The translations under genes and the position numbers were made by a program. Positions 1 to 19,066 of a stretch of 64,000 nt of DNA are shown one piece after another (within the stretch, counting starts at the first letter, position 1; the number at the start of each line of letters is the position of its first letter). Location: the NCBI GenBank assembly GCA_012932865.1, contig SAXG01000082.1, positions 45,209 to 109,208 of the forward strand. Direction: 5' to 3'. Origin of the DNA: Amylostereum areolatum. Lineage: Eukaryota > Basidiomycota > Agaricomycetes > Russulales > Stereaceae. The notes beneath the pieces were generated by a model, which was given only the letters and a program-made list of their open reading frames with translations, was not told the DNA's origin and did not search any database.

Positions 1-5497
<5,497 letters not shown>

Positions 5498-5601
5498 AGC
5501 GGGGACTGCGTGCCACATGTCTTTACGCATGGACTTGCTTCCTTGGTCTGCTTGCTTTGTATGTCCATTGTGATAGCGAAGGGGTGTATTGTACCAATGT
5601 A

Positions 5602-6893
5602 TCGTCGCTCGAGGACTTGACCAAGCTCCGCGACGTCATCGGCCTCGACAAGGTCCTTGTTATCACCGGTTTCGCTGAGGTCGGACCCTGGAGCAGCTCT
5701 CGTACCCGTTGGGAGATGGAGGCGTGTGGCAAATCGACGCTCGAGGGATGCATTGCGACGGCTTGGATGATGGGATATATCAAACACTTCAATGGTCTGC
5801 TCAAGGATGGCGGCCTCTACGTTGGCTGGGTGGATGCGAAGTCTGGAGAACCGGTCGACGACAAACGCTTTAAGGGCAAGTGCCAGAAGTATATCATTGC
5901 ACACGCTGGTGTTCGTCCTGTAAGTTTTCTTAATCATTTTACATGACCTTTCTGACGCGGATTGCTTACCAGAACCCGATCTCTTCTGCGGCTACGATCC
6001 CAAGCACAAGGTTTTCATCCAAGAGATCGAGCTCATCCACGACATGCAGCCCCTCGAGGTCTCGGACTCCGACGCCACCAAGTTCAAGAAAGAGCATACT
6101 GAGCGCTGCGACATCTGGGTTGGCGAGGATGGCCAGTGGTTCGTCAAGTTCAAAAAGGGCGCGCGGATCATGGAGCCGAAAGCTTTCTCGTTCAACCGCC
6201 AGGTCGGCGGGCAGCTTCCTACGGGTTGGCATGGAGGACGTTATGCAATTATGGAGGACATCATCGCTCGCACGGATCGCGTCTCGTTATGGGCGCTAAC
6301 GTGTGTGGCGGAAGCTCTCAACAACTCGGGAATCACTGACCCCTACGAGCTTCACGAGCGCGTTCACCCCTCCGAAGTCGGTACCAGTATTGGCAGCGGT
6401 ATGGATGGTGTCAAAGCTATGGCAAAGATGTTCAAAGATCGCCGCGACGAGAAGGAGAAGGAGGTGCAAAACAACATCCTTCAGGAAGTGGTAAGTCGCG
6501 TTATTTCTTTCCCACTCATTGCCCCCTCCTGACGTTGTCACAGTTTCATCAACACGACCGCAGGCTGGATCAACTTGCTACTCCTTTCTTCTAGTGGACC
6601 GATCAAGATCTACGCCGATGCTTGGTAAGTGCCTGCTTCCTTTAGGTGACCCTTTGCTGACATCGTTCAAAACAGTGCGACTGCCCTCCGATCACTCGAG
6701 GTGGCAGGCGACACCATCTTGTCCGGCAAGGCAAAGATCATGGTCACAGGTAGCTTCGACTACTTCTCGGAGGAGGGCGCGTACAAGTTCGCGAACATGA
6801 AGCCCACGAGCAACTCGGACACTGAGTGTGCTATGGGCCGCGAGCCTGCTGAGGTGTCTAGGCCGTCGACGACGACTCGTGCAGGAGTGAGTT
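5602..6893 (+). pseudogene. FAS2: Fatty acid synthase alpha subunit fragment (ketoreductase end to ketosynthase)
   Basis: Fungal cytosolic FAS alpha carries ACP, ketoreductase, ketosynthase and PPT domains. This piece starts near the end of the ketoreductase region ([15 protein letters not shown]) and runs through the linker into the ketosynthase (VHPSEVGTSIGSGM near 6370, MGREP near 6835, then TTTRAG). Introns are retained at 5921-5972, 6490-6545 and 6627-6675. The segment holding the active-site Cys (family pattern GPIK-PVGACATA) is disrupted: GPIKIYADAW is followed by an intron and then CATALRSLEV. Similarity fades after about 6893. Nothing of the N-terminal ACP or the C-terminal PPT domain is present, so it is a truncated, decaying duplicate. 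It begins about 100 bp after the subtilase stop, so the two relics are fused at DNA level. Confidence 0.8.
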
Positions 6894-7211
6894 TTTTTGA
6901 TTGCCACTTTGTTCTTGGATGGTACATAACTCGTCCCAACCGGCGAGAAGACGGCGACGGTACGGGACTGGGTGCGCTGCATAACTGCGAGCAGCACAGC
7001 GCTCTGCGCGCTGAACCGGAAACCCTTTCAGTCTGAACTGGCACATCATGCGAGACACGATCCGTACCTATTCAGTATAGGGACGAAGCAGAGGATCAGG
7101 AAACAACGGTATCATGCGGAATCCAACTCTCTTTACACACATCCGTTGTATGTTCTAATGTAGATAGGAGAATAGTGGAAGGCTTTTCCACTAGAGCAGG
7201 GTACTATAGTC

Positions 7212-8110
7212 TTACATACGAATATCTGTGCGGTTCCCTTTTCCAGCGTGAGAATCACCGTGGGGCACAGTCACAACCCTTGCCCTTGTTCCCCCGTTTG
7301 CTATACGGCGCATACGAAATTCTGCGGACTTATTCTTGAGGTACATTTTGGCGAAATCCTTTGCAGGCCATGCGTTAACGTATTTTTCAAGGAATGGGAA
7401 ATGCAACAAGGCCTAGGACAGCATCATAAGCGCAAACACTGCAAAGATGGACTCGGAGAAGACCCGACCCACGGAGTTTAGATAATTGTTCCTTGCTGCC
7501 TCCGTCTGCTGCTCATATGAAAAATGCACATTGAGATGAACATTGGCCACGTCATGCAAGGTGTTCTGAAGATGTAATCAATGTGGATTTCAAAACAAAT
7601 AGACATCGCTACAGGTCGGAGGGTTACCTGCACTTCCTTATATTTCCCGCGATCCCATTCTAACGCCACATCCAACTGATAACCTCCTGCCTTCGGCTTG
7701 GATAGAGGGCCTTTCGGGGCAGGGATCAGAAAGCTTGAACTCTGATGCAGCGGGGGATCACCAGGGGTTGGTGGACTCGATACTGCCGGGGGACTCGTGC
7801 CAGAAGGCCAGAGGGCGATAGCTGCTGGTCGTGACTCTGAGATCTCGGCGTTTATGAGGGGTAATCATTGGTTAAGTTACAGTTCCTCACCAGTTTGGCC
7901 GACGGCGGTTCTTCGAAAATCGAGAGAATTCGTAGGTGACCCATGGGATTCGAAGAGACAGGGGAACTCAGTCCTAAGAGTAGTCATGCATCCAAATGGT
8001 GGGACCTGGCTTTCCGGGAGAAATTCTCTGCGAAGGGTGACAGGAGGAAAGTCACGGAAGTGATAGTAATGGCTGTTTGGCTGGCATATACTGCTGGAAG
8101 CCTGAGCCAT
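7212..8110 (-). CDS. Hypothetical protein, four exons, 240 aa
   Basis: Exons 8110-7891, 7836-7628, 7565-7473 and 7412-7212 join in frame through GT-AG introns of 54, 62 and 60 nt, giving 723 nt with one stop. I do not recognise the family. The protein is Ser/Pro-rich in the middle (residues about 75-120). It then has a charged region (DVALEWDRGKYKEVQ) and a helical C-terminal part with NNYLNS joined to LLHFPFLEKYVNAWPAKDF. No signal peptide or membrane segment is clear. If the last intron is retained, the protein ends early at 7413. The exact divisibility by three across three introns supports a real gene. The start codon is the least certain point, because an acceptor-like CTCAG just upstream could add another exon. 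Confidence 0.55.
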
Positions 8111-8600
8111 GGATGGCGTCAGCTCCTGAGGAGGATAGGCTTAGAGCACCGTTTGGTCGCTTATAGCCCGCCATCGAATCTACAGTGACCTCTTGCACAT
8201 TGCCCCAATACGACCTCGTCGTGGCCGATTCTGTGATTCAGTTGAATGTCGCGCTCCGGGCGGCCGCCGCGCGGGCTGCTCAAAATCACGCGATTACAAA
8301 ATTATAAATTGGCGTCGGCCGGATCTGAAGGTACCGTCAACGTCAGCGTAACGTTCAACGTCTGTCGTCCAACGCTCAAGCGCTGCGCTCAACGTTAACG
8401 TTCAACGTTCACGTTCAGGCCTGTTCAAGGCCTCAGGATTGTATATTGTATATCGATTATCAATCGATGATCTACAATTGACCGGGGGACGAAATTCAGT
8501 GACAGTCAAATGAAAGTACAGGCCCGGTATGTACATAAATGTTAAAACAACGTACGGACGTCATAACGTGTCGGAAACTCGTACTGTATAAAGGACGCGG
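8111..8600. repeat. Intergenic spacer with dispersed AACGTTCA-type short repeats
   Basis: Between two minus-strand genes. At 8336-8420 the motif AACGTTCAACGT and variants recur several times with irregular spacing. It could be a transcription-factor site cluster upstream of the 8110 gene or simple repeat decay. No gene seen. Confidence 0.4.
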
Positions 8601-10217
8601 TTACGGAAGAGGATATGAGCTCCCCAGGAGAACTTGGAGAATGGCGTCGAGGCCTTCGTCCAACACGTCCGCCGAAGGCTGGAGGGCAAACGAAGACGAG
8701 GGGGTGATATATGCGCTTTCGGGTGCAGCGGTACACGCCGGATGAGATCCCAAATCCGGCACGTTCGGAACGCCCGCGAACGTTGACCAAAAGTCGGTGA
8801 GATCTGAATCAGGGGAAGGGGGTATGAGGAAAGTGTCATCTTCGAAGGGATTGTATGCACAGTGAAGGGGGAGATCCACGGCAAGACTTGGGGTCGACGC
8901 GGGAGAAGGGACATAGGACGATAGGGCGGCTGTGACAGAAGGGCTTTGGGCCTTCATCCAATCGCTCAAGAGCCCTTCGTAGATGGCCTTCCAGTCCGTA
9001 TCGCATGGACGACGGAACGCATCATACGGCGCATACGGGTTTGCTGGTGGCGGCGAAGACGACACCATCGTACCATCAGAGCTGCGAGCATCCCCCATTG
9101 GTTGCTGAACGAGCACGAAGGGTCAGGATCAAGAGCAGCCCTCTGTACATGCTATGATACTCACTTTGTGCTCCTCTCCCGTGAGACAAGGTTCGATGGC
9201 GAACACTGCAGAGTGGGGTGGTGCGGATGGGGGAAAGGAAGGAGAAAGGGCAGAGAGGGGGGAGAGGGGGGAGTGTAGGGAAGAGTCGGGGCTCGGTGGG
9301 GTGTAGAAAAGGGAATCGGTCCCGTCTGGGTGAGCATGAAGTGCGGTCTGAATGATGGGGCGTGACAGGGAGTCCAAGGCAACGGACTGAGCCTGAGACT
9401 TGTGATCTATAGCGTCGCCTTCACCGTCAGACAAACCGCCTTCCATCTCCTGAACGACGCGGTCAACCATTTGGCGCGGTGCAGGCGGTGAGCGGGAGAC
9501 GGGTTTCGTGATTTCTGTGGAGTGCATCGCTCGGAGAGCGCGGGAACGTGCACGGTAGGCGGTCTTGCTTTTGTCCGACATGGAGTTCCATACATCGGCA
9601 GCGAAACGACTGAAGTCGTTGTTGCTTCCGGTCATCGCTCCTTGATACTTGGTGCTCAACTCTGTACGAAAGAGAATGAAAGAGTTCGGAGTGCGCGGGA
9701 TGTGGCGGCCACCCTCCAGCGGGCGCTTACAGGACCTCTTGCGGCGACCTCCACCAGTCACTTTTGTCGGAGTGGGACTCTTGACATGTTCTGCACGTCG
9801 CCCGCGAGGGAGGGACGGAGGGACGGGGGTAGATAGCGTCGACGCCGACGGCACGGACGAGGATGAGCATACGTTCGGGGACGACAGCACTGATGTCGAG
9901 AGGGAGATAATCGACAGATCTTCACAGACTCGAGACGGAGACGCCGCCCCATTCGCGTCACGCGTCGATTCGACGAAATCGAGGGTCTCACTTGACCACG
10001 ATGTCAGCGACGAGAGCAAAGGGTCTAGTAAAAGGGAAATGAGATGTGGATCTGCCTCGAGGTGGATGTGACTGATGCGAAAGCTTACCATCGGGAGAGC
10101 CGTAGAGACCTGGGGGATAATGGGGGCTGGCCATGAAGTTGGACGGGGTTCGTATCCTGGCTTTCTGAGGGCGGCCGTCGCACTCATCGACGAAGGTTTA
10201 TAAGAGTACGGCGGCAT
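8601..10217 (-). CDS. HMG-box transcription factor, 518 aa
   Basis: Two exons (10217-9165 and 9104-8601) join in frame across a 60-nt GTGAGT...TTCAG intron. The HMG box is at about residues 171-235 (HIPRTPNSFILFR at its start, then conserved W, K and Y positions), of the sequence-specific MATA_HMG/Rox1-like type common in basidiomycetes. A basic KRSCKR stretch just before it is a likely nuclear signal. The rest is Ser/Pro-rich low-complexity sequence, typical of fungal activators or repressors. No lesion is visible. A GT-AG pair at 10088-10025 would break the frame if spliced, so I left that segment coding. Two ATGs (10217 and 10187) are possible starts. DNA-binding function follows from the family; targets are unknown. 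It could be a mating-type or stress-type HMG factor, but no mating-locus neighbours are present. Confidence 0.8.
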
Positions 10218-11260
10218 CGTTCGTTACGACGAGCAGCAGCGTGCTGGGACACTTACCCTCCTCTATGTTCACCTCGTGGCAGACACGAGGCAGACACGAG
10301 GCATAATCCCACTTCTCGTCACAATGGCGGGCGCGCGGAACGGCGACGAACTCCCATCACGAGCCCACAGTATCTGCGATTCTGATTTCCGTTGAATCAA
10401 GGTCGATTGTCTCAGTGCTGGAAACACACGGGCCGTTCACTTCACTCATTCACCTTCGCCCTCATACAGAACTTGACTATGTTGCATAATTGAATTGTAT
10501 ACTGACCGTTTTGTGGACTGGGACAGCAGAGAATCGAGATAACGCCTGGAGGGACTTGTGATGAGTGGGTGTTCGGTCAGCAATTGGGAATAAAAAGGAG
10601 CGCCGAGGAAACTTCTCACAGATGTCGGTTGGCAGTAAGCCCGGAAGTATAACATGGTTGGTCTGTCGATTACCCTGAATATGCGATGGAAGGCGGAAAC
10701 AGAAAAGCACTGGAGAATGGTCGAGGTCGAGTGCTGAGAAGCAAAGAGGGCGGCGTGTCGCGCGTCACTGGCTATTCGACGTATAGTTTGCTCTCTGACG
10801 GACCCTCCATTTTAGCAAAACAACCACTTCCACCACAGCGATACCAGTGGTTGAATGGACTATCCGAGTCTCTTATCCTCCCACAGAGACTGATCGTGCC
10901 AACGGGGGATCCAAGACGTGATTATCGCCGTCTCAAAGACTCGGAGAAGCCTTTTGGGTTTTCTTGGAAAGTACGAATGGACGCTTGCTCTGCCCTCGTG
11001 CCCCCATCGAGCCGGTACATCGGTGGGAATTAGATCAATATAATCGTACGCCGTCCGAGCTCTTGAAAAAAGATCCCCTCTATTGAGTTGTGTCAGCTAT
11101 CTTCGCCATCCCCCCGCTTGCTCCCCACACCGTCCATCAGGCGTACTCAACCTATTGTCCATCCTTCCGTCACTCGCAGAAGTGAGGCTTGCATTCCGTT
11201 CTCCTTTCTCAAAACAGACAATCTGACGCTGAAATTATCTTCAATAGCCTCCCGTGAGTC
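10218..11260. other. Divergent intergenic region between the HMG-box and F-box genes
   Basis: Shared 5' region of two divergently transcribed genes. Short ORFs on both strands (for example 10655-10446, minus) show no splice-consistent extension or known motif. No gene is called. Confidence 0.4.
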
Positions 11261-13148
11261 ATGGCCCCCGTAGTATCAACCCTCCGTCGCAACATCTGCG
11301 CGGAAGTTCTTCTCTACATCTTTGAGTATCTTTCCTGCGACGATATCCTTCGTTTCTCCCAAGTGAGTGATAGCCAAAAAGCAATCAATGGAGTTGGCGT
11401 TTTCTGACGTAGTTTCCTGTCGCCGTGGAGGTCTGTCGTGACCTCAGGAACATCTTCAGAGGCTCAATGGCACTCCTCAACTCCGTAGAGCTCGCGAAGG
11501 ATTCGTTGATACAAGCGAGGCAGGACAGATCCTCAGCCATTTGGAAACAATATATCGCCAGGAGAGACTTTTGGTATTCCCCTACTTATCGGTCTCGTCG
11601 AGAGATCAAATTGCGCAAGGTGCCAAAGATAGAGGACCTTGAAGACGTCTTCCATCCGGACGGCATCCTCTTCGGAACGCCTTCTCGTTGGCTTTATACT
11701 GCAGGTGTCTTCGCGTATGCGAGCTTCTGCAAGCCCGAGGTTTTCCCTGTCAGGATTTCCGCTATACATGTTCATCATACTTTCCATCCACCCGCTGCAC
11801 CCCCATCGTGCCTGGACGCGATTACATCAAGCCTGGATCGCACTCACAAATTCGATCAGGGCGTGGTCGTTCACGAGTTCGCGATAGATCCCACACAAGA
11901 CCTTCTGGTACTCATCGAGCATGCCGAAGAGGCGGTTTACCTGCATATTCGACAACTCAGCACGAACTGCAGCCACCCACTGGCGACGGAAGACTTCATC
12001 GATTTTCCTACTGCCGACCTCGAAGTATGGAGCCCGGACCTTCTTCATACACCGCAGATAGTGGGTACCTCGATCGCCCTCAATATCTACTGCCAGAGTC
12101 GCTGGATTGTTTGGGACTGGCGCTCGGGAGAACAACTGTTGGTGCGTCAACTTACCATCTGGTTAGTTGAATCACATACTGATTATCACCAAACAGAGCT
12201 TCTGTCAATACTACCCGCAGCACGTAGACGTGGAACTCGTGCCGCTGCTCTCCGCATACCTCCTAACCCAGGACAAGTTTCTCGTTGCCGGGAATCTCGA
12301 TCCCCTTCCTGACGCATTGTCTCGAAGTAACCTCGGGCTGTACACCATGGTCGAAGATGGAGAATATCGACGTATTGCTAGCCTAGGTTTGCCGGATTTA
12401 CGTGATGACGCCATGTACAAGGGCGTCCAGCTCCTTACAGGATTCCTCGGAGACAGTTCCATCCCAGGATACTCTTACAAGATTGACCCACAAGAGGCTG
12501 TCGGATGCCTACTCCTCGACTATTGCCTGAAGCCAACATCATCATCCCCTCCTCCCACATACAGGGTTCCCATAGTGATCAACATGCGGGTCATTTTCGA
12601 GCAATTCTCTGCTAGTGCTGTTGCTGAGGTGCCGTGGGAGGCATGGGGGCCCCGTAACTCTCGCGCGTTTCCTCCATTCCGCCCAAACCCGGGTTATCGC
12701 GGGTAAGTACCACTCTACCTGCACGGAAACGGTAATAGTGAATTCCTATCCAGAGACAACCTCGACGGCCAATCCAGAATATCCGGGCGGATCCTAACGT
12801 TCCCTCTGTTTCATGGTGATGTGCAGAAGGAGGGCGGTGTGCAGGTCATTGACTTCTGCAGAGATGCACGGCACCGTGACTCGGAGTCGTCCTCGACGGA
12901 CACCATAAACCAGCCGACAGTGATTGCCGGTTACTTTCAGACGCCATTGATCACAGAGCTCCCATACATCTCTACCGTGAAACGGGTCATTGACAAAGAT
13001 ATAGCGGACCTGTTCTTGGGCGATGCAGGGTCGTTGTCCATCTTGGTGAGTGTTCTAGGTCGTCTCCGTTCTCTCCCTCTCTGACCCGCACTGGTAGCAC
13101 GAAAACGATGAGGGATATACGTTGAGAATCTACGCATCGGAGGTGTAG
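11261..13148 (+). CDS. F-box protein, five exons, 559 aa
   Basis: Exons 11261-11362, 11413-12141, 12197-12702, 12754-13045 and 13098-13148 are separated by GT-AG introns of 50-55 nt and total 1680 nt with a single stop. Residues about 8-45 (RNICAEVLLYIFEYLSCDDILRFSQ then FPVAVEVC) form an F-box, the SKP1-binding motif of SCF ubiquitin ligases. The rest resembles the large basidiomycete F-box family whose C-terminal part is a degenerate beta-propeller-like region; the block RWIVWDWRSGEQLL is characteristic. It would recruit unknown substrates to an SCF complex. It is intact, unlike most neighbours. The start is chosen because exon 1 gives the complete F-box and lies close after a pyrimidine-rich leader. 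Confidence 0.85.
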
Positions 13149-16100
13149 GACGCGGAGTCAAACCAACCAATCAGGGAGTAGTCGCATGATGGAAGGAACA
13201 GAAGTGGAGAGACGCACACGCATGTAATGTATCATTTTAACCGAACCAAACATGAACGATTTTCGAGTTCGCATTGGACGGGGGTCGCGGATAGATAATT
13301 CCATTTATTGGACCCGCCATCGGCCTTCCGTGCTACTGCCGCCGCCCCTACCTTGTGTGCGAATCCTGACCCGTCAGAGAACACGCAGAAATCACGTCTG
13401 AGCTCCGCTACCGCGTCCTTTCCCGCATTGCGCGTCCGCGTGATGGAGAAAGTGAAGCGCGGTGTCCAGGTGGGGTCGCGAGGGGGTCGCGGGAGATAGA
13501 TATATAGATAGATAAATACACGGCGCTGGTCCCTACAACAAGAAGCAGCCGGAGCCCCTTCCGTGGTCGAGACGAGCTCACTACATTGAAAGTTGTCGAT
13601 CTATAGACTCGGTGAGGGGCCTTAAGGTAGTGATAGAAGGTGATTAGGGTAACTTAGAATATGTGTTGATGATAAACGAGAGAGGATAACAAGCGGGCGC
13701 GCAAATCGGGAGTCAGGTAGGTTCATCACCCTCCTCCCCCGACAATTCCGGCCCTGGGAGACTGTCCCGTCGCGGCCAGGCAGGACGCGCAAGCTCGAAG
13801 AGGGCGAGCACTTCGAGTGCGAACTTTGCGGCGATGCGGACGGTACCCCTCTCCTGGACTCGATCAGCCGCTTGAGCACTTCGACCGCGTCATCCGGTCG
13901 TACGGTGGTAGGCAGCAGCAAAGGGCAGGCGTGGGTTGGAGCACGTTCGCGCGCGACGCTCCGTGTACGCAATCACGGGTGATAGCAGTGGGCTTCCGGG
14001 CCAGTGGGTATGGTTTTTTCGTGGCGAGGACGAGTCTAGACCACGCCTGCACGTGTAGGGGAGGTGAGTGGTGTCATGGATGTGTGGGGGAGGGGAATGG
14101 ATGGCATCGAACATGTCTTGAGGCGGGGGAAGGATGCCTCTGATTGGTCAGGACATAGGCAGTGCGATGACTACAACGTCGTGGGGGAGCACGAGGGCAT
14201 CACACTGTGGGTAGGGGTTCTCCACCCTGCCAGTGCGAGACGGGGGAATCGCAGGGGGTTGTAGGATGGAGTATGGGGATTGCAGCATGGGGAACGCAGG
14301 GGCATCACACGTTGAGCGAGGGCTCCCCGTCATCGTGAGAGGGGGGGTAGGGTTCGTCGCCGCCGTGAGACGGGGTGTACGTGGGCGGGCGGAGGGCCTC
14401 TTCCTCGTTCATCTCGTCGCCATCGCTCCCTTCGTTAACGTCTCTGACCTCCTCAGTCTCTCCGACCTCTTCCTCGCCAGGTGATCCAACCAACGAGTGG
14501 GATCCGATGTTGGGAAAGTATCATCAGCGCATTTGTGAGCACCAGTGTCGGAACGGGCCAGAGCTAGAGTCGTTGCTGGCCGTAGTGTGTAATATTGTCC
14601 AGTGGCTTGGCTCCCTCTACAACGATATTCCAGTCGCTCCTTTGACAGGCTTGATCGGAATAGAACGTATCGTCGCGTTCGGGGTGATGTGGGCTTGGAG
14701 GTACCAAAGCGGCGAGGCCTGAGGAGGCCTGAAGAGCGGGTTGTTTCATGGAGGTGCAGGACGCTGGTAGTGGTACGAGCCGCGACAACGAGACGGGTGC
14801 TGGAAAAGTGGTACACACGAGCTGGTAGTGCTCGCAGTCATGCGGCGCTCACATGCAAACCACCATTCCTTCTGCCCTTTCACCCTCGTTGCGACAGAGA
14901 TCGGAGAGAACGAGGGAGAGAAGACTCGCCAGCTCGAAGTTGGACGCTCGTCATTCAATGTTGAGTCAACCTTCGACGTTGGCGGGACATAAAGATAGAT
15001 ATGTAGATAGATAGATAGATATACACGGCAGGGTCCCCTACGGAACTATTGAAGCTCCGCCGGAGATGGCATGCGATGCCGGTATGTCTCACCGGCATCT
15101 GCTTATAACGTAACTTCCGCTGTTTGTCCGCTGTCGGCCTGTCGCCTTATTCCTTGGATGTCAACTTCATACTCCCCGCTCGAATTCTCCCTTGGTCAAC
15201 CCAGGTCTCGCTCCCCACCTCCCCATTTGTTCTCTTCAACGTCTTCTACGTCCCTCCATCTCACTTTCCAGACACCGAGAAAGCCTTCGTTCGCGAAAGT
15301 TTCCCTGCAAGTCGACGCCGTGCATCTTCCCAGCTTCGGTCGTGTGCTTGCCTTCGTGGAGGACGTCAAATCCCTCGCCCCGCGATGTTCTGGCGTGGTC
15401 GTCCGGTTCTCGAAGATTCAATGTTGCTGCAAGCGAGCGTGGCCATCACCAAGGCGGTCGACAAATAACCAGGTTTCGGTCTATCCACGGAGTACGCGTA
15501 CCCAAGCGCAGAAGGGACATCGGCAGGTGCGCATGTGTACTGAGTCCCCCCTGCTCACCCCCTGACGCGCCTGTCCTGCAGCTTCTTTCCCTTCCTCCTC
15601 ACCCCAGATCCCGTTGAAACGTCCGCCCGACAGCAAGTAAGTGGAGATGCATTCCACGATGGTGTTATCAATAAGTGCCCCGTTCAGGTTACTCAATCCG
15701 AAGCGTTCATCTCTGGCCTGGTCAGCTTCCCAATTTCCCCGTCAAGACCACTCTCCAAGCTGATGAATCGACCAAGACCTCATACATCATACGCCCACCA
15801 CGCTTGCAGCGACCCTCAATTCCAATTACTTCGCCCTCCATATCTCAGCACACTCTTGATCCAACATTCGCATCCGTCCTCCTGTGCAGTGCACTTTGTC
15901 GTTCCCCCTCCTTAACCTCCACTCCCCGACAGCCTCGCGCCGCTACCATCGCTACGGTTTCAACAAACTCGCCCCCTTCATTTTCCTTTTCTCGGTTCGC
16001 TCAAACCCACGCCGGAAGACGAACTCAATCGCACAGGACCACAAATTCGAAGATCACTCGGCGGGGAGGCAGCTATGCTTGAACATGAATGCTACTACTT

Positions 16101-17099
16101 GGCGCAAACGGGCACTTCCCTGAGGAGCGTCGCCATCGGATTCGGGACAAGAAGGTACGTGATGCGTACATACGTTCGTTGTGACCCTGCTCGTGGCTGT
16201 GCAGGTTGTCATTAGAGTTGTCTACTAGGAGAGCTCATTGCCGCGGCTCCTGACCTTCATCGAGGAATACGCTGGCCACGACAAGATCACCGTTGACCAA
16301 AGCAAGGAGTCGGGTGGAAATATGACCAGCGTATCTACGCGTTTACTCATTTTTTTTTGGCGTAGTCCCATCCCCTTCTTAGGGCATAAACTTGCAAGGA
16401 TCTCGAAGTGTTCTCCACCTCATCAAACGCTTCGCCACTGAACAAGGCATGTACCTAACTCTCAACGCCATCAGCCCGCCTGCCTGAGGATGCGAGGAGT
16501 TGCACGACTGGTCCAAGTCTGTCGAAGTGTACTCATGTCCTCGAACCCGTCTGCAACACCGAAGACTGCGAAATCCGACGAGACGTACTCCGCGCAGTTT
16601 GACAAAAGTTGGACAAAATATTCAGCATCATCGGGTCGACAGGAACTGGTTCAAGGCAATGGGCGGAGACTCGCTTAAGTGACGACTGGGCAAGGGTCGT
16701 GCGCGACCTGCTGCTCAAGCGCTCAAGCGTTCAACGACGAGGGTGGTCTTACTATTAGGTTCAAGCTCGACTATCTGTTGGACATCCGCAAGGTTGCCCT
16801 CCCTCAACCTACGCATTCTTCACTCACACGCCTCTAGGTCGGACATTTCCCTACCTATTGATCGAGTACACTGACGACGCCCTCAATCTCGTCATAGAGG
16901 ACCCCGCGTCTCAAGGCTGCGACACCTTCCTGATCATCGTCTAACTGGAGACGCACAACTTTGTCAATTCACGTCGTACAGCACCATCACGAGCGGGCAC
17001 TAGTTCTCGCTCACGCTCGGCCAGATCCAGGCGGGCTTGCTCTCGATGCGTCTGTTAGGCCTCTTTATAACGTCGACCTCGTTTCTCACGTTCCGCACC
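13149..17099. other. Long region without an assignable gene; decayed sequence and GATA microsatellites
   Basis: Two copies of a short composite repeat occur at 13493-13545 and 14993-15045: a (GATA)n tract followed by ATACACGGC and a GGTCCCTAC-like block. From 16200 to 17090 scattered protein-like pieces on plus (GHDKITVDQSKESGG near 16255, LLIEYTDDALNLVIEDP near 16857, SLTLGQIQAGLLSMRLLGLF near 17010) look like exons of a further decayed gene that I cannot name. No intact reading frame across predicted introns was found. Confidence 0.35.
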
Positions 17100-17571
<472 letters not shown>

Positions 17572-19066
17572 ATGCATCTACACACTCCTCGTTTGTCTCA
17601 TGGCTGCCGTGTTTTCTTGCTATCGCTGTCTGTTCTGACCATCTTACTCTGTAACTTATCATCTTCATATTACAAATTACAAGTCTGCAATGTGCGGGCA
17701 TTTCAACACTTGCCGGTCGGAGCAAGATGATTCGTCGGCGCGATCCAGTGGGAGAGCAGAAGGACCTCGGCACCATCTCGTCGACGATGGAGATCCACTG
17801 ACTTTGTTCTACCGTTACCAGACAAGGCAAGGGTTCAACGCGCCCTGACCCTCTTTCCATTATCGACCTTCGCGGTCCCATCTTACACGCGGGATGCCAT
17901 AACCGTAATACATGATTATATGCGAAGAAGAGAGATGTGTAGGTATATACAACGAAAACCCAGTTTGATTATATATAAAATCAAACCCCTTCCGAATGAA
18001 CCAGCGAACCCGAAAAGTGTCTCAACCGTCATAAGTATTATAACCGTCATCACGTCCGTAAAAGCGCCTTCCGCGGCGCAGCACTCGTCTTCATCGTCGA
18101 ATTCGATGCCTTCATTGCCCCCGCCGCGCTCGCCGTCAACGCCCGTCCCGTCAACGCCGTGAGGGTCTTGGTTCGCTGGCACTGGTCCGCTTAGAGCGCG
18201 GGGCGCCCGCATTGTTGGAGCTCGCCGGCGGGGGCAGATCTCGCTCCACTTTCTTCAGGAATGGACTCGGAAGGTTCATCTCGTCGTTGAGGTCGTACAC
18301 AGGCGGTGCAGGGCTCGAGGCCGAGCGCGTCGTCTGCGGGCGTCCCGTTGTCGTGCCCGAGGGCGCAACGGACGAATCGATACGGATGAGGGGACTGAGG
18401 TGCCCGACGCCGGCTGCTTTCCAGTAGACTTCGATGAAGAGGAGGTGAGTGCGGACTCGGTGGACTCCGGGAGCTTTGGATGACTCGCAGAAGGTCGGAT
18501 GGACCGTCGCCGAAGGCGAGTACTGGGAGCGGGTTTGTCTTGGGCCAGCGATACCGTGCCCGTCGACGCCGACTTGGGCATAGGGAGACGGGGGAGGCGC
18601 TCTGTTCTCGTGCTCGGAATCGTGCTCATCTGCAGCCTCTCCGGAGCGAAGATCTGGGCAAAGCCAAGTGTCCTCGAAAATTTTGGTGAGATCTCCGGGT
18701 GTAGGCGTGGCGATGACTTCTCCAGTATTTGTTCCCTCCGCAAGCCTCGCACTCCCTCATCACCAGGTGTGCCATCCCATGCTGCAGCTACTCATCTGCT
18801 TGTACGCTGTTCCAGTGCCACACCCTGGGTATATGCACGCGTATCCCCTCTCCTTGGGCTCGATATACTGCGATGCCATCTCACGGTACTTTTCGAGTGT
18901 CGTGCATTTTTCCGCCAGCATCAGGGGTGGTAGGAGTGGAGGTTGGGGGCCGTCGGGGGCTGCTCAGGCTGTTGTGTTGGGCGAGCGTGGCCGGGGTAGG
19001 AGGCCAAGGACGAGGACGACTCCGAGATCGATGTCCCTAGTCCGTCCTGCATGTCTGCTGCCGACG
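17572..19066. other. No assignable gene
   Basis: A minus-strand Ser/Pro-rich stretch (18700-18250, including LPSPFLKKVERDLPPPA) and a minus mini-ORF from an ATG near 18920 with Cys/His pairs (YACIYPGCG) are visible. Neither resolves into a gene model. They may be remnants. Confidence 0.3.

Noticed and set aside
10025..10088. 64-nt GT-AG intron in the HMG-box gene
   Set aside because: Splicing it would shift the frame away from the HMG box and hit a stop within seven codons.
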